From contig OX411555.1 in the NCBI GenBank assembly GCA_948146395.1, positions 40,069,065 through 40,133,064 on the forward strand: a stretch of DNA of 64,000 bases, given 5' to 3'. Positions 22,753-34,233 of the stretch are shown here, in pieces. Origin of the DNA: Fragum whitleyi. Taxonomy: Eukaryota > Mollusca > Bivalvia > Cardiida > Cardiidae. A program made the position numbers and the translations under genes. The stretch's first letter is position 1. Each line of letters begins with the position of its first letter. The notes beneath the pieces were generated by a model. That model did no database searches. It saw nothing but the letters and a program-made list of their open reading frames with translations, and was not told where the DNA came from.

Positions 22753-22806
22753 AAGCTGCCACCATAGGGCAGTTGGTAGTGTGCTGGACTGTCAATCTAG
22801 AGGTCA
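22753..22806 (+). mobile_element. SINE head fragment
   Basis: Only the tRNA-like head remains: CTGCCACCATAGGGCAGTTG to GTCAATCTAGAGGTC. It ends abruptly before the B box, and no tail or duplication is visible. Confidence 0.7.
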
Positions 22807-22972
22807 ATCAAAAACTAATTAAATCCAATGCTGGGGAATGAATAAAAGTAGGGTCCAATCTAGCAAAACAGTGAACTTATTAATTTAATAAGTTCACTTG
22901 TCTATAGGACATGTTTGATCAAAAAGACAAGGTTCATAAACTGTAGATTTTGGCCTTGTAAAATCAACATTT

Positions 22973-23345
22973 TTAGCTTACTGAGCACATCCTGCTCAAG
23001 ATGAGCTTTTGTGATCAATGAATGTCTGTTGTTAATCATTCGTCGGCCGTTGTCAGACATCAACAATTCAAGTGTTTACACTCTAGAGGCCACAAATATT
23101 GACCAATCATCATGAAACTTTGTCAGGTCACAAGGATGAATCCTATTGAAAATAGGAAGGATCCATGCCATATCATGGATAAAGGGGCCTTAATGACAAT
23201 TTTCTTTTTTACACTCTAGTGGCCACATATATGGTTCAATCATCATGAAACTTGGTCAGAATGATTGCCAGTTCACAAGGATGAAACCTATTGAAATATG
23301 GGAAGGATCCATGCCATATCATGGAAAAAAGGGGCTTAATGAGAA
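22973..23345 (-). mobile_element. HINE-like fragment, core type B
   Basis: The 3' end in reverse is TTAGCTTACTGAGCACATCC then TGCTCAAGATGAGC. A CGTCGGCCGTTGTCAGAC tract and two type B units follow. The 5' end is lost at about 23345. Confidence 0.6.
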
Positions 23346-23528
23346 AGCTCAAAATAGGAAGTTCAATTTTCCTTAATGTAAGAACTTTGTTGAAAAGGTC
23401 TTTTTTCCACAAGTTACTCCCTCGAAAGATGGCTTTCTTTCAAAATATGACTACAAATTTATAAGCAGGCAATTGTTATCTTCTACACCTTAAGTTGTAA
23501 AAAAAATGTAGATGTGAGAAATCTCATG

Positions 23529-25656
23529 ACAAAAGGACCATGATGGTCCTACAGCGCTCACCTGCGTCTCTTTGACCCCTTGGTCATCACATAAATCAAA
23601 TAAGCAGATGTCAAAAAGGAGATAATTTCTACATAAGATCAATACCATGGAATGTTTTCAGCCAAGAGCAAAACAGATAAGCCTTTTTATCCCCCGCCGA
23701 AAAAATTTTTCGGGGGGATATTGTTTTTGTCATGTCCGTCCGTCCGTCCGTCCGTCCGACATTCATTTCCGCGCTATTTCTTGAAAACTATAGACCCGAT
23801 TTCAATGAAACTTGGCACACAGCTTCACTACAATGAGGACATGCGCATATCGTCGGGGTTACCCGGTTCGACGGTCGAATTTAGAGTTACTGCCCCTGAC
23901 TGTTTAAGCCATATACAAACATAGTGATATTCGTTTCCGCGCTATTTCTTGAAAACTATAGACCGATTTCAATGAAACTTGGCACACAGCTTCACTACAA
24001 TGAGGACATGTGCATATCGTCGGGGTTACCCGGTTCGACGGTCGAATTTAGAGTTACTGCCCCTGACTATTTAAGCCATATACTTACATAGTGATATTCG
24101 TTTCCGCGCTATTTCTTGAAAACTATAGACCCAATTTCAATGAAACTTGGCACACAGCTTCACTACAATGAGGACATGCGCATATCATCGGGGTTACCCG
24201 GTTCGACGGTCGAATTTAGAGTTACTGCCCCTGACTGTTTAAGCCATATACATACATTGTGATATTCGTTTCCGCGCTATTTCTTGAAAACTGTAGACTG
24301 GATTTCAATGAAACTTGGCACACAGCTTCACTACAAAGAGGACATGTGCATATCGTCAGGGTTACCCGGTTCGACCGCCGAATTTAGAGTTACTGCCCCC
24401 TGACTGTTTAAGCCATATACATACATTGTGATATTCGTTTCCGGGCTATTTCTTGAAAACTATAGGTTGATGTAGATAAAAGATAACCTGTACCTAAGTT
24501 TGATATTAACTTCATTGACAATGAAAATTTGTTCGGCGGGGGATATCAATTCAATGAATTTGCTTATTACTCTTTCATTCTGTGTAAAACAGGATGCACC
24601 TGGGTGGAGCCCGAATGTGACCCCAGGGTCTTGGTATGAACAAACTTGCAAGAGGTCCATTAGATTATGCTACGAACTATATATGAAAGCTGTCTGCCTC
24701 CTGGTTTGAGGTTTGAGAGAAGAAGATTTTTGTAGGTTTTCCTATTTTCACCTATAGTGCTCAGGTGAGCTAAAAGGGATGCGCCTGGACGGAGTGTAAA
24801 TATGACCCCAGGGTCTTGATATGAACTAACTCGGTAGGGGCTCACTAGATAATGCTACATGCCAAATATGAAAGCTGCATGCCCTCTGGTTTCAGAAAAG
24901 AAGATTTCAAAAGATTTTTGCTTTGCTCTGTAAAAAGGGTTGCGCCTGGGTAGAGCCCAAATATAATCATAGTGTCTTGATATGAGCAAATTTGGAAGAG
25001 GTCAATTAGATGATGCTACATACAAAATGTGAAAGCTGTCAGCTGTCTGGTTTCAGAGAAGAAGATTTTTGAAGATTTTCATTTTTTTTACCCTTCATGC
25101 TCAGAAGAGCTAAAAGGGATGAGCCCAAGCAAAGCCCAAATATGACCCCAGGTTCTCAATATGAACAAACTTGATAGAGGCCCACCAGATGATGCTACAT
25201 ACTAAATATGAAAGCTGTCTGCCATCTGGTTTCAGAGAAGAAGATTTTTTAAGATTTTCGCTCTTTGGTTCTATGTAAAAGGGGTTGCGCCCAGATGGAG
25301 CCCAAATACCACCCTAGGATCTTGATATGAACAAACTTGGTAGAGGGCCACTAGATGATGCTACATACCAATATGAAAGCTGTCTGCCTTCTGGTTTCAG
25401 GGAAGAAGATTTTTAAAGATTTTCATATTTTCACACTTTCTGTTAAGGGTAAAGGGAAAGTTAAGGGTGGATTTCATTTATTTGAACAACTTTGGTAGAG
25501 CTTGACCCAAGAAACATCCCTGCAAAGTTTAATCAAGATTGGCCCCCTGGTTTTAGAGGAGAAGATGTTTAAAGAAATTGTGGATGTCGACGACTAACGA
25601 GGGACATTGTATGATCACAATAGCTCACCTTTAGCACTTCCTGTTCAGGTGAGCTA
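23529..25656 (+). mobile_element. HINE-like element, core type A, split by a nested element
   Basis: 5' end ACAAAAGGACCATGATGGTC with subterminal repeat GCTCACCTGC. The type A flank runs to GATAAGCCTTTT, is interrupted by 23687-24560, then resumes (GGATGCACCTGGGTGGAGCC) with about six units. The 3' end is the hairpin GCACTTCCTGTTC, decayed, then AGGTGAGCTAA. Confidence 0.75.
23687..24560 (-). mobile_element. HINE-like element with ATCCCCCGCCGA ends (type I), nested
   Basis: In reverse, the 3' end is TTATCCCCCGCCGAAAAAAT then TTTTTCGGGGGGAT followed by (CCGT)n. The core is about 4.5 units of some 173 bp (TCCGCGCTATTTCTTGAAAA, GAAACTTGGCACACAGC, GGTTACCCGGTTCGACGG). The 5' end carries TTCGGCGGGGGAT, the inverted match of the 3' subterminal repeat, followed by an AATTCAATGAATT hairpin. 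It sits inside the type A element, so it is younger. Units are very similar to each other. Confidence 0.8.
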
Positions 25657-26783
25657 AAAAAAACTGTAATATTTTCTTAAAGTAAGCTGTATTCTAAAGA
25701 TAAAACCATTAATCTTATGTCAACAATAAGTGAAACTATCTTATGGATGCTTCTTGTATAAATAGCAATACCAAAGTAACTTAAATTCCAGAAAAAATAA
25801 GACTATTTATTTATTTATGATAAAGAATGGACAAGAAGGTTTTTGATACAGACAAGCCAGATTGGATTGTCACTTGTCCGTGTACAAGTTGACTTTCGAA
25901 ATATTTCAGAACCCCTGTAAGTAAGATGAACATGTATATCAGTGATTGAACTAGAAATTGTTTATTTAAGAGATGAAGAGAATGGTTTTTGAATTCATAA
26001 AGGCATTAAAATAGAAACCTAATCAGACTAGCAATAAGCTAATAAAAACATATAAGTCGGGTTTTTTAGTTTCATACCTCAGTGAATTGAATCAAACATC
26101 TTCATCTCCAATCAATGACAACCATGAAGCAAAAAAGTAAACATTTCTCCATTATAAGACATTTTGCACAAATTACTAAATAACTCATTATAACTGCATA
26201 CTCAAAATTGTATTCATTAAGAATGAAACCAAATTTACACTTAATCTATATGCATAGATCTTAATGGGTACAACTAGTATTAAATTATCAACTTATTTCA
26301 TTTATATTGTTTGATTTAATTGGAAAAATAATGAAACCTTTCCAGATTTATTTTCAATTTAAGTCTGGTCCATACAACAGTAAATCGGCAATTCAAATGG
26401 GAGCAATTTAAAATTGAACCATGCAAATGGGGGATGATGCAATGTATTACAAATATTATGGAGAGGAAATTGCTTGTTTAAGTCCTTTCTTCTTTCTCCA
26501 CAATATTTTTCAAGTAAAAAAATAATTAGGACTTAAAACCCAAAGGAATGTACAGAATAGAAAAAAAGAAATAAAAAAAATACTTAAACATTGCTGGAAA
26601 GAGATGATTGATAAATGTGCATTAACTCTATACCATCTGATTTTCCCTCTCCACATGGATCCTTGCTCTTTTTAGACCAAAAAATTTTCAAAATTATGTC
26701 CAGTGCATTCAGCACTTAAAATGACTAAAATGCAACAACTTACAGAGGTTTAAATTATCAAGCATGAGAGGAGTATATTAAAA
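25657..26783. other. Spacer with a duplicated transposase fragment
   Basis: Mostly AT-rich and unrecognised. A hairpin-like GAAATTGCTTG tract lies near 26464. At 26647-26670 there is an exact 24-bp copy of 26935-26958, the segment that encodes the catalytic-Glu region of the neighbouring transposase. Confidence 0.5.
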
Positions 26784-28443
26784 TCACAAAAGCCTATCAT
26801 TCATATTAACAAAAGCACCAACAACCTGCACAATTTTATCAATTGTAGGAGTTTCACCTTCAATTTTAGACTTAATAAGAGTCATTGGAAGATTTCCTTT
26901 AATTATTTCAAAGTCTTTTAGATGTCCTATTGCACTCTCCACATGGATCCTTGCTCTTGAAAAAAGACGAGAATCTTCAACCTCTTCGCTGGAAAGTCGA
27001 TTTTTACCTTTAGTAAAAGCTGGCACCATTTATTTAGCACCCTTAAACTGAAATTCCTCGTCCATGATAAATCCTCTGTCAGCTAGAATAACATCTCCTG
27101 GTAATAATTTGTCTTGAAAACCAGATTCCATTGTAATTTGTTACTCACTCTACCACCCCCAACACTTGGAGAGAAATATGACAGCACCAGTTGGGCTTAC
27201 ACCAACAAGCAGTTTGACAGTGTTGTGTCTCTTAAAGTTTGAATAAGTCTGGGCCCTTGCCTTTAATGTAGATGGTCTATCAATGAAAATTTCTGTGCAG
27301 TCAATTACACATCTTACTTTTTTAAATCTATTGTTTTGAAAACATTCTGGAAGCTCCATCATATCACTTTCAGGCCAAAGAACTAAACCACCGATTGAAA
27401 TATAGAGTGCATTAAGCCAGCAATGGAATATTTTTGTTACTTGAGATAAACTTGAACTAAATCTGTATGCTATATCTTCCTTTGCTAAGTTCCTTCTTAT
27501 TTTTATGAGAGTCAATAAAAGTTCATCTTTAAGATCAAGTTTTGTATATTTTCTTTTTGTTAGACTCTTTGCAGATTCATAAACGATGATAAAAGTCTCA
27601 TTATTTGGATTGATTGATTGTTTGAATGGAGTTATTATGCTGCTTTCAATATTTTTTCAGTTATATTGCGGCCGCTGGAGCACCTAACAATGATTTCCTG
27701 ATATTTCTCTCACCAGTACAACCACCACATCCTTTCCTAGCCTCCAGCTACTATCTCACATAGGTCTAGGATTATCAACCCATTGGTGAGAGACAAATAG
27801 TCGGAAAGAATGATTGCCACCGTCAGGAATCGAACCCGTGACCTCTGAATTGAAAGTCCGATGCGCTACCAACTGCGCTCATTATTTGGAATGCCAGTAT
27901 AAAATCTTAATTTTTTGTAATCCTTGGACAATGATTTGCAAGAAAGGGTTGTTGTCTGTAGCATCTCCACTTTCATTACATTTTCTTCATTACTCTTTTC
28001 CAAGTCTGAAATTTTTTCCTTAATATTTCCCGATTCAAAATGGAGAGAAGATATTAAGGTCCTTGGATCATTCAATACATTTTCATAGTCACTTGCTAAT
28101 TGTAATAACTTGTCTGTTTGGTTCTTCAAAACATTGTGTGTTTCCAGCATACCTTTCATAATGGGAAATATAACATCTGTCTGTGTTCTCTAATTCTCTG
28201 ATTTTGTTTGGTTCTGGTATTTCAGTCTGTGTACTTACACCTGGGACTGTATTTTCATCATTGAAAAGATTCAAAAGGGCTGCAGCTGTAACTTTTCTGT
28301 TCTGCTGGTGTTGTCTTTCTTGATGCCTGGTATGTATGTCAACCTTATTCTTGATTGCCTGCTCATAATCTTCTTTGAGACAGGTGTAAAGGAGAACAGA
28401 GATGGTACATAATCCGAGTCTGTTGGATCTCTCATAGGGCAAC
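26784..28443 (-). pseudogene. THAP / coiled-coil / DDE_Tnp_4 transposase relic, split by a SINE
   Basis: Read on the minus strand from an acceptor (TATTTACAG) at 28444. First comes the tail of a THAP-like domain (DSDYVPSLFSF), then a Lys/Glu/Gln-rich linker and coiled coil, then RFYTGIPNNE where a SINE is inserted. Beyond it follow an HTH region (DIAYRFSSSLSQVTKIFHCW) and a DDE_Tnp_4 domain: IDCTEIFIDRPS (first Asp), LPGDVILADRGF (second Asp), RARIHVESAIGHLK (Glu). All three acidic residues remain. Breaks: frameshifts near 28370 and 28175, disruption with stops near 27130-27155, and TAA at 27030-27032. It ends MNDRLL and a stop at 26784. The upstream THAP exon was not found. DDE_Tnp_4 with THAP is typical of Harbinger/ISL2EU-like DNA transposons; exact superfamily unassigned. 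Confidence 0.82.
27610..27877 (-). mobile_element. SINE inserted in the DDE transposase, 12-bp TSD
   Basis: Minus-strand copy with A and B boxes. It is flanked by CTCATTATTTGG at 27598-27609 and 27878-27889. Removing it rejoins the transposase frame across RFYTGIPNNE and TFIIVYESAK, so the insertion point is exact. Confidence 0.9.
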
Positions 28444-28477
28444 CTGTAAATACATAATAAAAACATGTCCTTATGAT

Positions 28478-28606
28478 TTTGTTTGTTTGAATGGATTTTA
28501 CGCCGCTTTCAACAATTTCGCAGTTAAATCGCGGCGGCCGGAGCACCTAACAATAGTTTCCTGGTATTTCTTTCACCTGTACTACCATTACACCCTTTCC
28601 TAGCTT
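28478..28606 (-). mobile_element. SINE fragment (3' half)
   Basis: Carries the 3' portion (complement of GGCGTAAAATCC to the GGAGCACCTAACAAT block) and is cut off near 28606, before the tRNA-like head. It lies about 35 bp upstream of the acceptor of the transposase relic. Confidence 0.75.
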
Positions 28607-30559
28607 CCTATTTCTATGTCCCGATGTAAACTCCCGATAGTTTCTTATATCCGATAAAAAAGGGTCCTGGTGCAAATAATTTGTTTCTATTATCCGGGAG
28701 TTTCTATTATCAGAGTTCCGATTATCCGACGAATTTTACATAGGCTAAAGTACAAATGGTTTTGTGCTGGAGGAAAAGTTGCTAATAACCGAAAATCCCT
28801 ATTATCCGAGTTGCTAATAAAAGGATTCTACTGTACTAGAGAAAATATTAGTAAAAAGGAAATCACTTGTAATAAGCAGTTTCTTTTATCTTTATTTCAC
28901 AAAAAATGGTTTCATATAACCTTTGTCATGCTGAACCAGGAATATTCCAGTTTTGACAGGAGATAAAGACAGAGATCAGCCTGCACATAAGTGCAATCTG
29001 ATCTTAGTCTACATTACCTGTTAAATTTTTTTTTCACTAAGAATTGTGTAAAGCATTGTATTTTTCAGGGAAAATGTTTGCATACCATTTTCTTCTTTCA
29101 GAGCCTTCACCACTTTGATTTGAGTGTAATATGGCCAACATTTTTTATTCAGCATGACAAGGGTTAAGAAATGAAGAGATTATATCTTTATTTAATGGAA
29201 TTATAAAATAAAGAACCTGATCATACTGAATGAAAATGCAAGACAGTTTTTTTAGTTTCATACTTGCATGAAATAAACAAATAATCACTTCACATAATAT
29301 AATTCAATAACATAAATAAAAAATGTTATGATTTCACTGTATATTATGAAACAGATCATGGACTGACTCGGTCGTACAGATGCTTTAAATTAAAAGTTCG
29401 TACTCGAAATTGTTTACTTGTTTTCTGTTGTTAACAGAAATAAAAAATAAAAAAATTCAGCTAATCACAATAAATGGATCTTGATGGACACAAATAAACT
29501 GAAGTTTAGTTATAATTACTGCTCCTTTTCCTTTGATGAAAGATAGAATGCTCCCAAGAATCAATAATTATCTTCTTTATGGCCAGAAAAATATTCATAG
29601 ATATTTCAAAAAGTTGAACTGAAAGTTTGACCTGTAGAGCAAGAGTCGACACTAAAGGGTAGTCTGGGAGTCAGACTCCTTATTTTGTGGGCAAGACTCC
29701 TTTACTCTGCTAGTTATAAGTCTGATGGACACCCTGGTCAAAGAATATTTTCCAAGACATATGATCAAGAAAGATCAATCAAAATTCTAATCATAAACTC
29801 TATTTGTCAAAGTTTTAGATATCTTTGATTCCAAAGTTGTTACATATAATGTTTGGTTGTATCTTGTTATTATTTTAAAAGAAAAAAATCATCTGATATT
29901 TGCAGGGAAATTATTGCGAAAACCCCCAATTAATTCTTCTTTTCCAGGATGTTCCCTCCAAAAATAAAAAATGAACTCCCTAATTTTAACATGTACTCCT
30001 TGATTTCATAAGCTGGAAGTTCATTTAATTCCTTTTTCTTAGAAGTTATTGTTGAACTCTGTAGAGAAGTTACAAAGAATTTTTGTACATGGCTCTTTTT
30101 CCCTTGAAATTTGTCAGAACACCACCAGAACCAATAGACATCGCAGGTTAAGGTCTCCAAGGCAATGGCACAAGCCCGGGTCTTATTGCTCAGCCAAAGC
30201 AAAGCTCTATGCCGTATGTTTATTACAACACCATCCCCCCCCCCCAAAAAAATATATATGGGTGTTTTTGTACCAATTGATTTGACCAACAGATACAAAA
30301 CTCAGAACAAGGCAAGATTGGTGGTTTCCCTGGGCACAAGCATATCCCAGGTTAGATTGCTCAGCAGATACATACGCTCTATGCGTGAACAATTTGTTAA
30401 CTTTTATGTCCTTTTCAGTCTCCGTTTTGACCTACACTTGCACTTGCATGGGCCCAGGTTGGATCACTTAGCAGAAGGGCTTGCTCTAGACGTGAAATGT
30501 TTGAAACATGAGGGACTCTTCACCTGAGCTGTCTTAGATCTTACCTCTTGACCTCATTC
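28607..30559. other. Spacer with no recognised gene
   Basis: 28610-28840 has repeated ATTATCCG-type words, possibly a decayed MITE. 28855-28890 is an M1-like hairpin (GGAAATCACTTG). 28930-29030 is a dispersed repeat (TGTCATGCTGAACCAGGAAT) also seen near 20180 and 44725. 30234-30250 is a C-run and A-run. The open frames near 30050-30530 lack conserved features. Confidence 0.45.
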
Positions 30560-31200
30560 ATGACCTTGTGACCCAGTTTTTGAATCATCCAATTTTGAAC
30601 TTATTCAAGATTTTACAAGACAATCATTCTGGTCAATTTTCAGGCTGATAAAGCAAAGAATATGGCCTCTACTTGTACCCCCGACAAGCACTTTGACAGA
30701 ATGCAATGGTTATTAGTGCAGTATGCGTTTGTAACAAATATTGAGGTCATATGCAGCATTTGCATGAAGTTTCATAATTCTAGGTCGCATGGTTATTGAG
30801 TTAGAGTCTAGAAATGAAAATTGAAAAAAACAATGATATAAAGTGACCTTGACCTTTGACCCATGTAACCAAAAATAATAGGGCACTTTCTTGAGTCATA
30901 TGCAACATTTGCATAAAGTTTCATGAATGTAGGTCACTTGGTTCTCCGGTTAGAGTCTGTAAACGAAAATTGAACAAAGACTGACTGTGACCTTGTTCTT
31001 GACCTATGTGACCCAAAAACATTAGGGCACTTGCTTTTGTCATAAGGAACATTTGTATAAAGTTTTATGATTGTAGGGCACTTGGTTCTAGAGTTTGAGT
31101 TCAGAAACGAAAAGGTCTACGCATGGACAGATGGATAGATGGGCTGACAGACTTGGTGAAACCAATAAACATCCCTCTGCTTCGTAGTTGGGGGGGTATA
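30560..31200 (+). mobile_element. HINE-like tandem core with GGGGGTATAAT end
   Basis: About three units of some 170 bp (TGACCTTGACCTTTGACCCA, AGGGCACTT, CATTTGCATAAAGTTTCATG, GTAGGTCACTTGGTT). Then a diverged ACAGATGGATAGATGG tract and the end AACATCCCTCTGCTTCGTAG then TTGGGGGGGTATAAT. The 5' end is not identified. Confidence 0.5.
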
Positions 31201-31224
31201 ATTAATGTTGATCACAGCATGCAG

Positions 31225-31280
31225 GATGGATGTCAGACATCATGCGACCACAAAAGCTCACCTTGAGCTCAGGTGAGCTA
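31225..31280 (+). mobile_element. Solitary 3' end of a HINE-like element
   Basis: GCGACCACAAAAGCTCACCT followed by TGAGCTCAGGTGAGCTAA. The hairpin loop is deleted so that the two subterminal repeats nearly abut. No core remains. Confidence 0.6.
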
Positions 31281-31827
31281 AAAAGGGGCAATTTGTGTTG
31301 ACCTTGAAAGACCTACCTATCTCAGAACCTTGCAGGCTCAGGTGATCCCTTAACACTTGTGCAAGTCCAGGTCAGATTATACAGCCAAAGCGTGTGCTCA
31401 AGCTTGATAAGTTTACCAAAAACCAACAAATGGCTTTTGTATGGATATATTTCAGTGTTCAAGCATACGTTTTAAAAAAATAAGCGTCAGATTATTCCAT
31501 AAAGTTTGATGTTGCCAAAATTCATGAAATATTCATGAGGTCTTACGTTTAAGGTAGGTTATGGAAAAGGATGGTCTACACATAATTGGTTTTTGTAAAT
31601 TAAGATTTTCTGATATCTTGAGTAATCGAAAAACATAGAAAATACTGGGTTGCTGACCAAAGATCTAGTATTTTCGATTTAGATATGACAACCCTAGGGG
31701 TTAATTGTTGTGCAGCAATGGTATAAAGAAGAATAATTACTTCCCATCTACAAAATCTAGATCAAAATCTAGTGTCAATTGATTTTAGATGAAAATATTA
31801 CTTTTTGTATTTGACATGTTCATTGCA

Positions 31828-32808
31828 ACAAGAGCCATGTTGGACATGGGCATAAGTCCCCTACTGGCTTTGTTTGTCTCAATGTTTTCCCACGCCAATT
31901 CTATCAGGGACGTCAAAACCAGGTCTTGTTAAAGGGTTAAACAAGACTTACATGAGTTGTTGTCTCTGCTGTGCCCACTATACAATTCATGGAAGCAATA
32001 GACAGATGCAAGAAATAGTATCAATAACAGTTACCTTGTCTGATCCAAGATGTTTTTCTTCAGTCTTGTTGGTAAGAAATGAGAACTTTCACTGGAGGTG
32101 ATTAATACTGCTGCATCACCACCCTGACTAACATGGCTTATAAATTGTTTTACATTTTAAAACAGGTTTCATCAAGTTAGCTTGCTTAGTTATTAAGTTA
32201 TTGCAGGATCCATTTTTTGCCATATTTTCACTATTTCCGTTACCATAGCAACCGCACTTTTTGTCAAAGAACAAAGATAAAATGATGTGCATAATCTACA
32301 CATTGCCATCTAGTCATATACCAAGTCTCATCAAATTAGCTTGCTTACTTATTAACTTATCGCAGGATCCAATATTTTTTGCCATATTTTCACTATTTCC
32401 GTAACCATAGCAACAACAATTTTAGTCTAAAAACAAAAATAAAATGATGTGCATAATCTACACAATGCCATATAATCATATACCAAGTCTCGTCAAACTA
32501 GCTTGCTTAGTTATTATCTTATCGCAGGATCCCATTTTTGGCCATATTTTCACTATTTCTGTAACCATAGCAACCTCAATTTAAGTCGAAAAACAAAAAT
32601 AAAATGATGTGCATAATCTACACATTGCCATCTAGTCATATACCAACTTTCATCAAAAACGCTTGCTTAGTTATTAAGTTATCGCGGGATCCAGATTTGA
32701 GCGGACAGACGGACGGACGGACGGACAGACGGACGGACGGACGGACGGACGGACAGACGGAGGGCAAACCTATAGTCCCCTCCGGTGTTCACACCGGTAG
32801 GGGACTAA
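31828..32808 (+). mobile_element. HINE-like element with AGTCCCC ends (type F), complete
   Basis: 5' end ACAAGAGCCATGTTGGACAT with a CCATGT/ACATGG hairpin, then the subterminal repeat AGTCCCCTAC. The core has about four units of some 150 bp (GCCATATTTTCACTATTTCC, CATAGCAAC, ATGATGTGCATAATCTACAC, ACCAAGTCTCATCAAA). A long GACGGACGGACGG tract lies at 32701-32763. The 3' hairpin CCGGTGTTCACACCGG is followed by TAGGGGACTAA, the inverted match of the 5' repeat. The plan is the same as in the GCTCACC family with unrelated sequence. Confidence 0.8.
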
Positions 32809-32983
32809 CAAATTACATTGTCCTGACACAATGGAACTGCTACTTTCATTTCATCAATATGTTAAACTAGAAAGCAATGAATGGCTTGAGTCGCTCCACA
32901 GGCTTGAAATTATTGTAATAGAAAACCTAAATTTTTAGATATTTTGGGTTCTACTGATGTTGAAATGATGTTCAAAGTTTCCA

Positions 32984-33264
32984 AGCCACCACCATAGCGC
33001 AGTTGGTTAGGCATAAGACTTCCAATCTGGAAGTCCTGGGTTCGATCCCCGGTGGCGGCAAATATCCTTTCAGACGTTTGTCTCTCAACAATAGGTAGAT
33101 AATCGTAAACCTATGTGAGATAGTAGTCGGAGGCTAGGAAAGGGTGTAATGGTAGTACAGGTGAAAGAAATACCAGGAATCCATTGTTAGGTGCTCCGGC
33201 CACCGCGATATAACTGCGAAATTGTTGAAAGCAGCATAAAACCCATTCAAACAAAAAACAAAAA
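32984..33264 (+). mobile_element. SINE inserted in a type J element, 12-bp TSD
   Basis: Head ATAGCGCAGTTGGTTAGG with B box GGTTCGATCC. The body and the tail AAACAAAAAACAAAAA follow. TCAAAGTTTCCA flanks it at 32972-32983 and 33265-33276. It shares the CTTCCAATCTGGAAG anticodon-arm palindrome with the copy at 52652, so these two form a subfamily. Confidence 0.9.
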
Positions 33265-33646
33265 TCAAAGTTTCCATTATATAATATACAAAGAAATGAC
33301 CTCTGCCCATAAAAAACATTTTTTCCATCCAATGCCAATAATTTTTGACTGCATGATAATGGGTTACCCAAGGATCATACCAATGAATTTTGATTGATAT
33401 CCATCAGTTACATTCTGAGAAAATGATTTTCAAAGTTTCCAATAAATAACATACAATCTATAGAAAAATGACCTCCGCCCTCAAAATACATATTGTTCAT
33501 CTAATCACAATTATTCTTGGTAGACTGATAAAGGGTCACTCAAGGATCATTCCAGTGAAATTTGGTTGATATCCATCAATTACATTCTGAGAAAATGATT
33601 TTCAAAGTTTCCACTTTATAACATAAAGAGAAATGACCTTGGCCCA

Positions 33647-33874
33647 TTAACCCTCTCCTGTTCTACAAAATTTTGGACCGGTCAAAATTCAAATGTTTTG
33701 CAGACGAAAATTTAAAGTGGATTTAATTTGAAAAATAACCATTCAGTATGGTAGAAAATAGTGTGGAAAAAGAAGAAATTGCTTGTCAGAAGCAATTTCT
33801 TCTTTTTCACATTGTTTTCTCAATTATCAAATCACTAGCACGTAAAAAGCAGGGATTAAACAGGAAAGGGTTAA
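33647..33874 (+). mobile_element. TTAA-flanked MITE (family M1), nested copy
   Basis: TTAACCCTCTCCTGTTCTAC to AAACAGGAAAGGGTTAA. It interrupts the type J unit at CCGCCC-type sequence (TTGGCCCA before, ATACATATTTTTCAT after). TTAA is exact on both sides, and the hairpin is intact. Confidence 0.85.
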
Positions 33875-34233
33875 ATACATATTTTTCATTGGATCACAAT
33901 AATTTTTGGTAGACTGATAAAGGGTCACCCAAGGATCATTCATGTAATATTTAATTGGTATCCATCATTTAGAATCTGAGAAAACTCACTTTTTACCATA
34001 TTTGGAAATTAGCCACACCCATTAAATCCATGTTTTTCATTGGATCAAAATTTCTTTGAAAGAACAACTTTGAAAGAGGGTCACCCAAAGATCATTCCTG
34101 TGAAGTTTGGTTGAAATTCATCAGGTAGTTTCTGAGAAGATTTTTAAAGAAAATGTTTACGACCAGATGCACGGACACACATACAGACGGACGCACACCG
34201 GACACAACACCATGACAATAGCCTCAGTGGCGT

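Larger units (their letters stand above)
32865..34233 (+). mobile_element. HINE-like element, core type J, copy 2, carrying a SINE and a MITE
   Basis: 5' end ACTAGAAAGCAATGAATGGC as in 8955. The core units are interrupted by a SINE (32984-33264) and an M1 MITE (33647-33874). The last unit is diverged (TTGGAAATTAGCCACACCC). It ends with an ACGGACGCACACCGGACAC tract and ACACCATGACAATAGCCTC. The final hairpin is incomplete. Confidence 0.65.

Noticed and set aside
30049..30527. Overlapping open frames on both strands
   Set aside because: No conserved motifs, crossing a homopolymer C and A run; likely chance.
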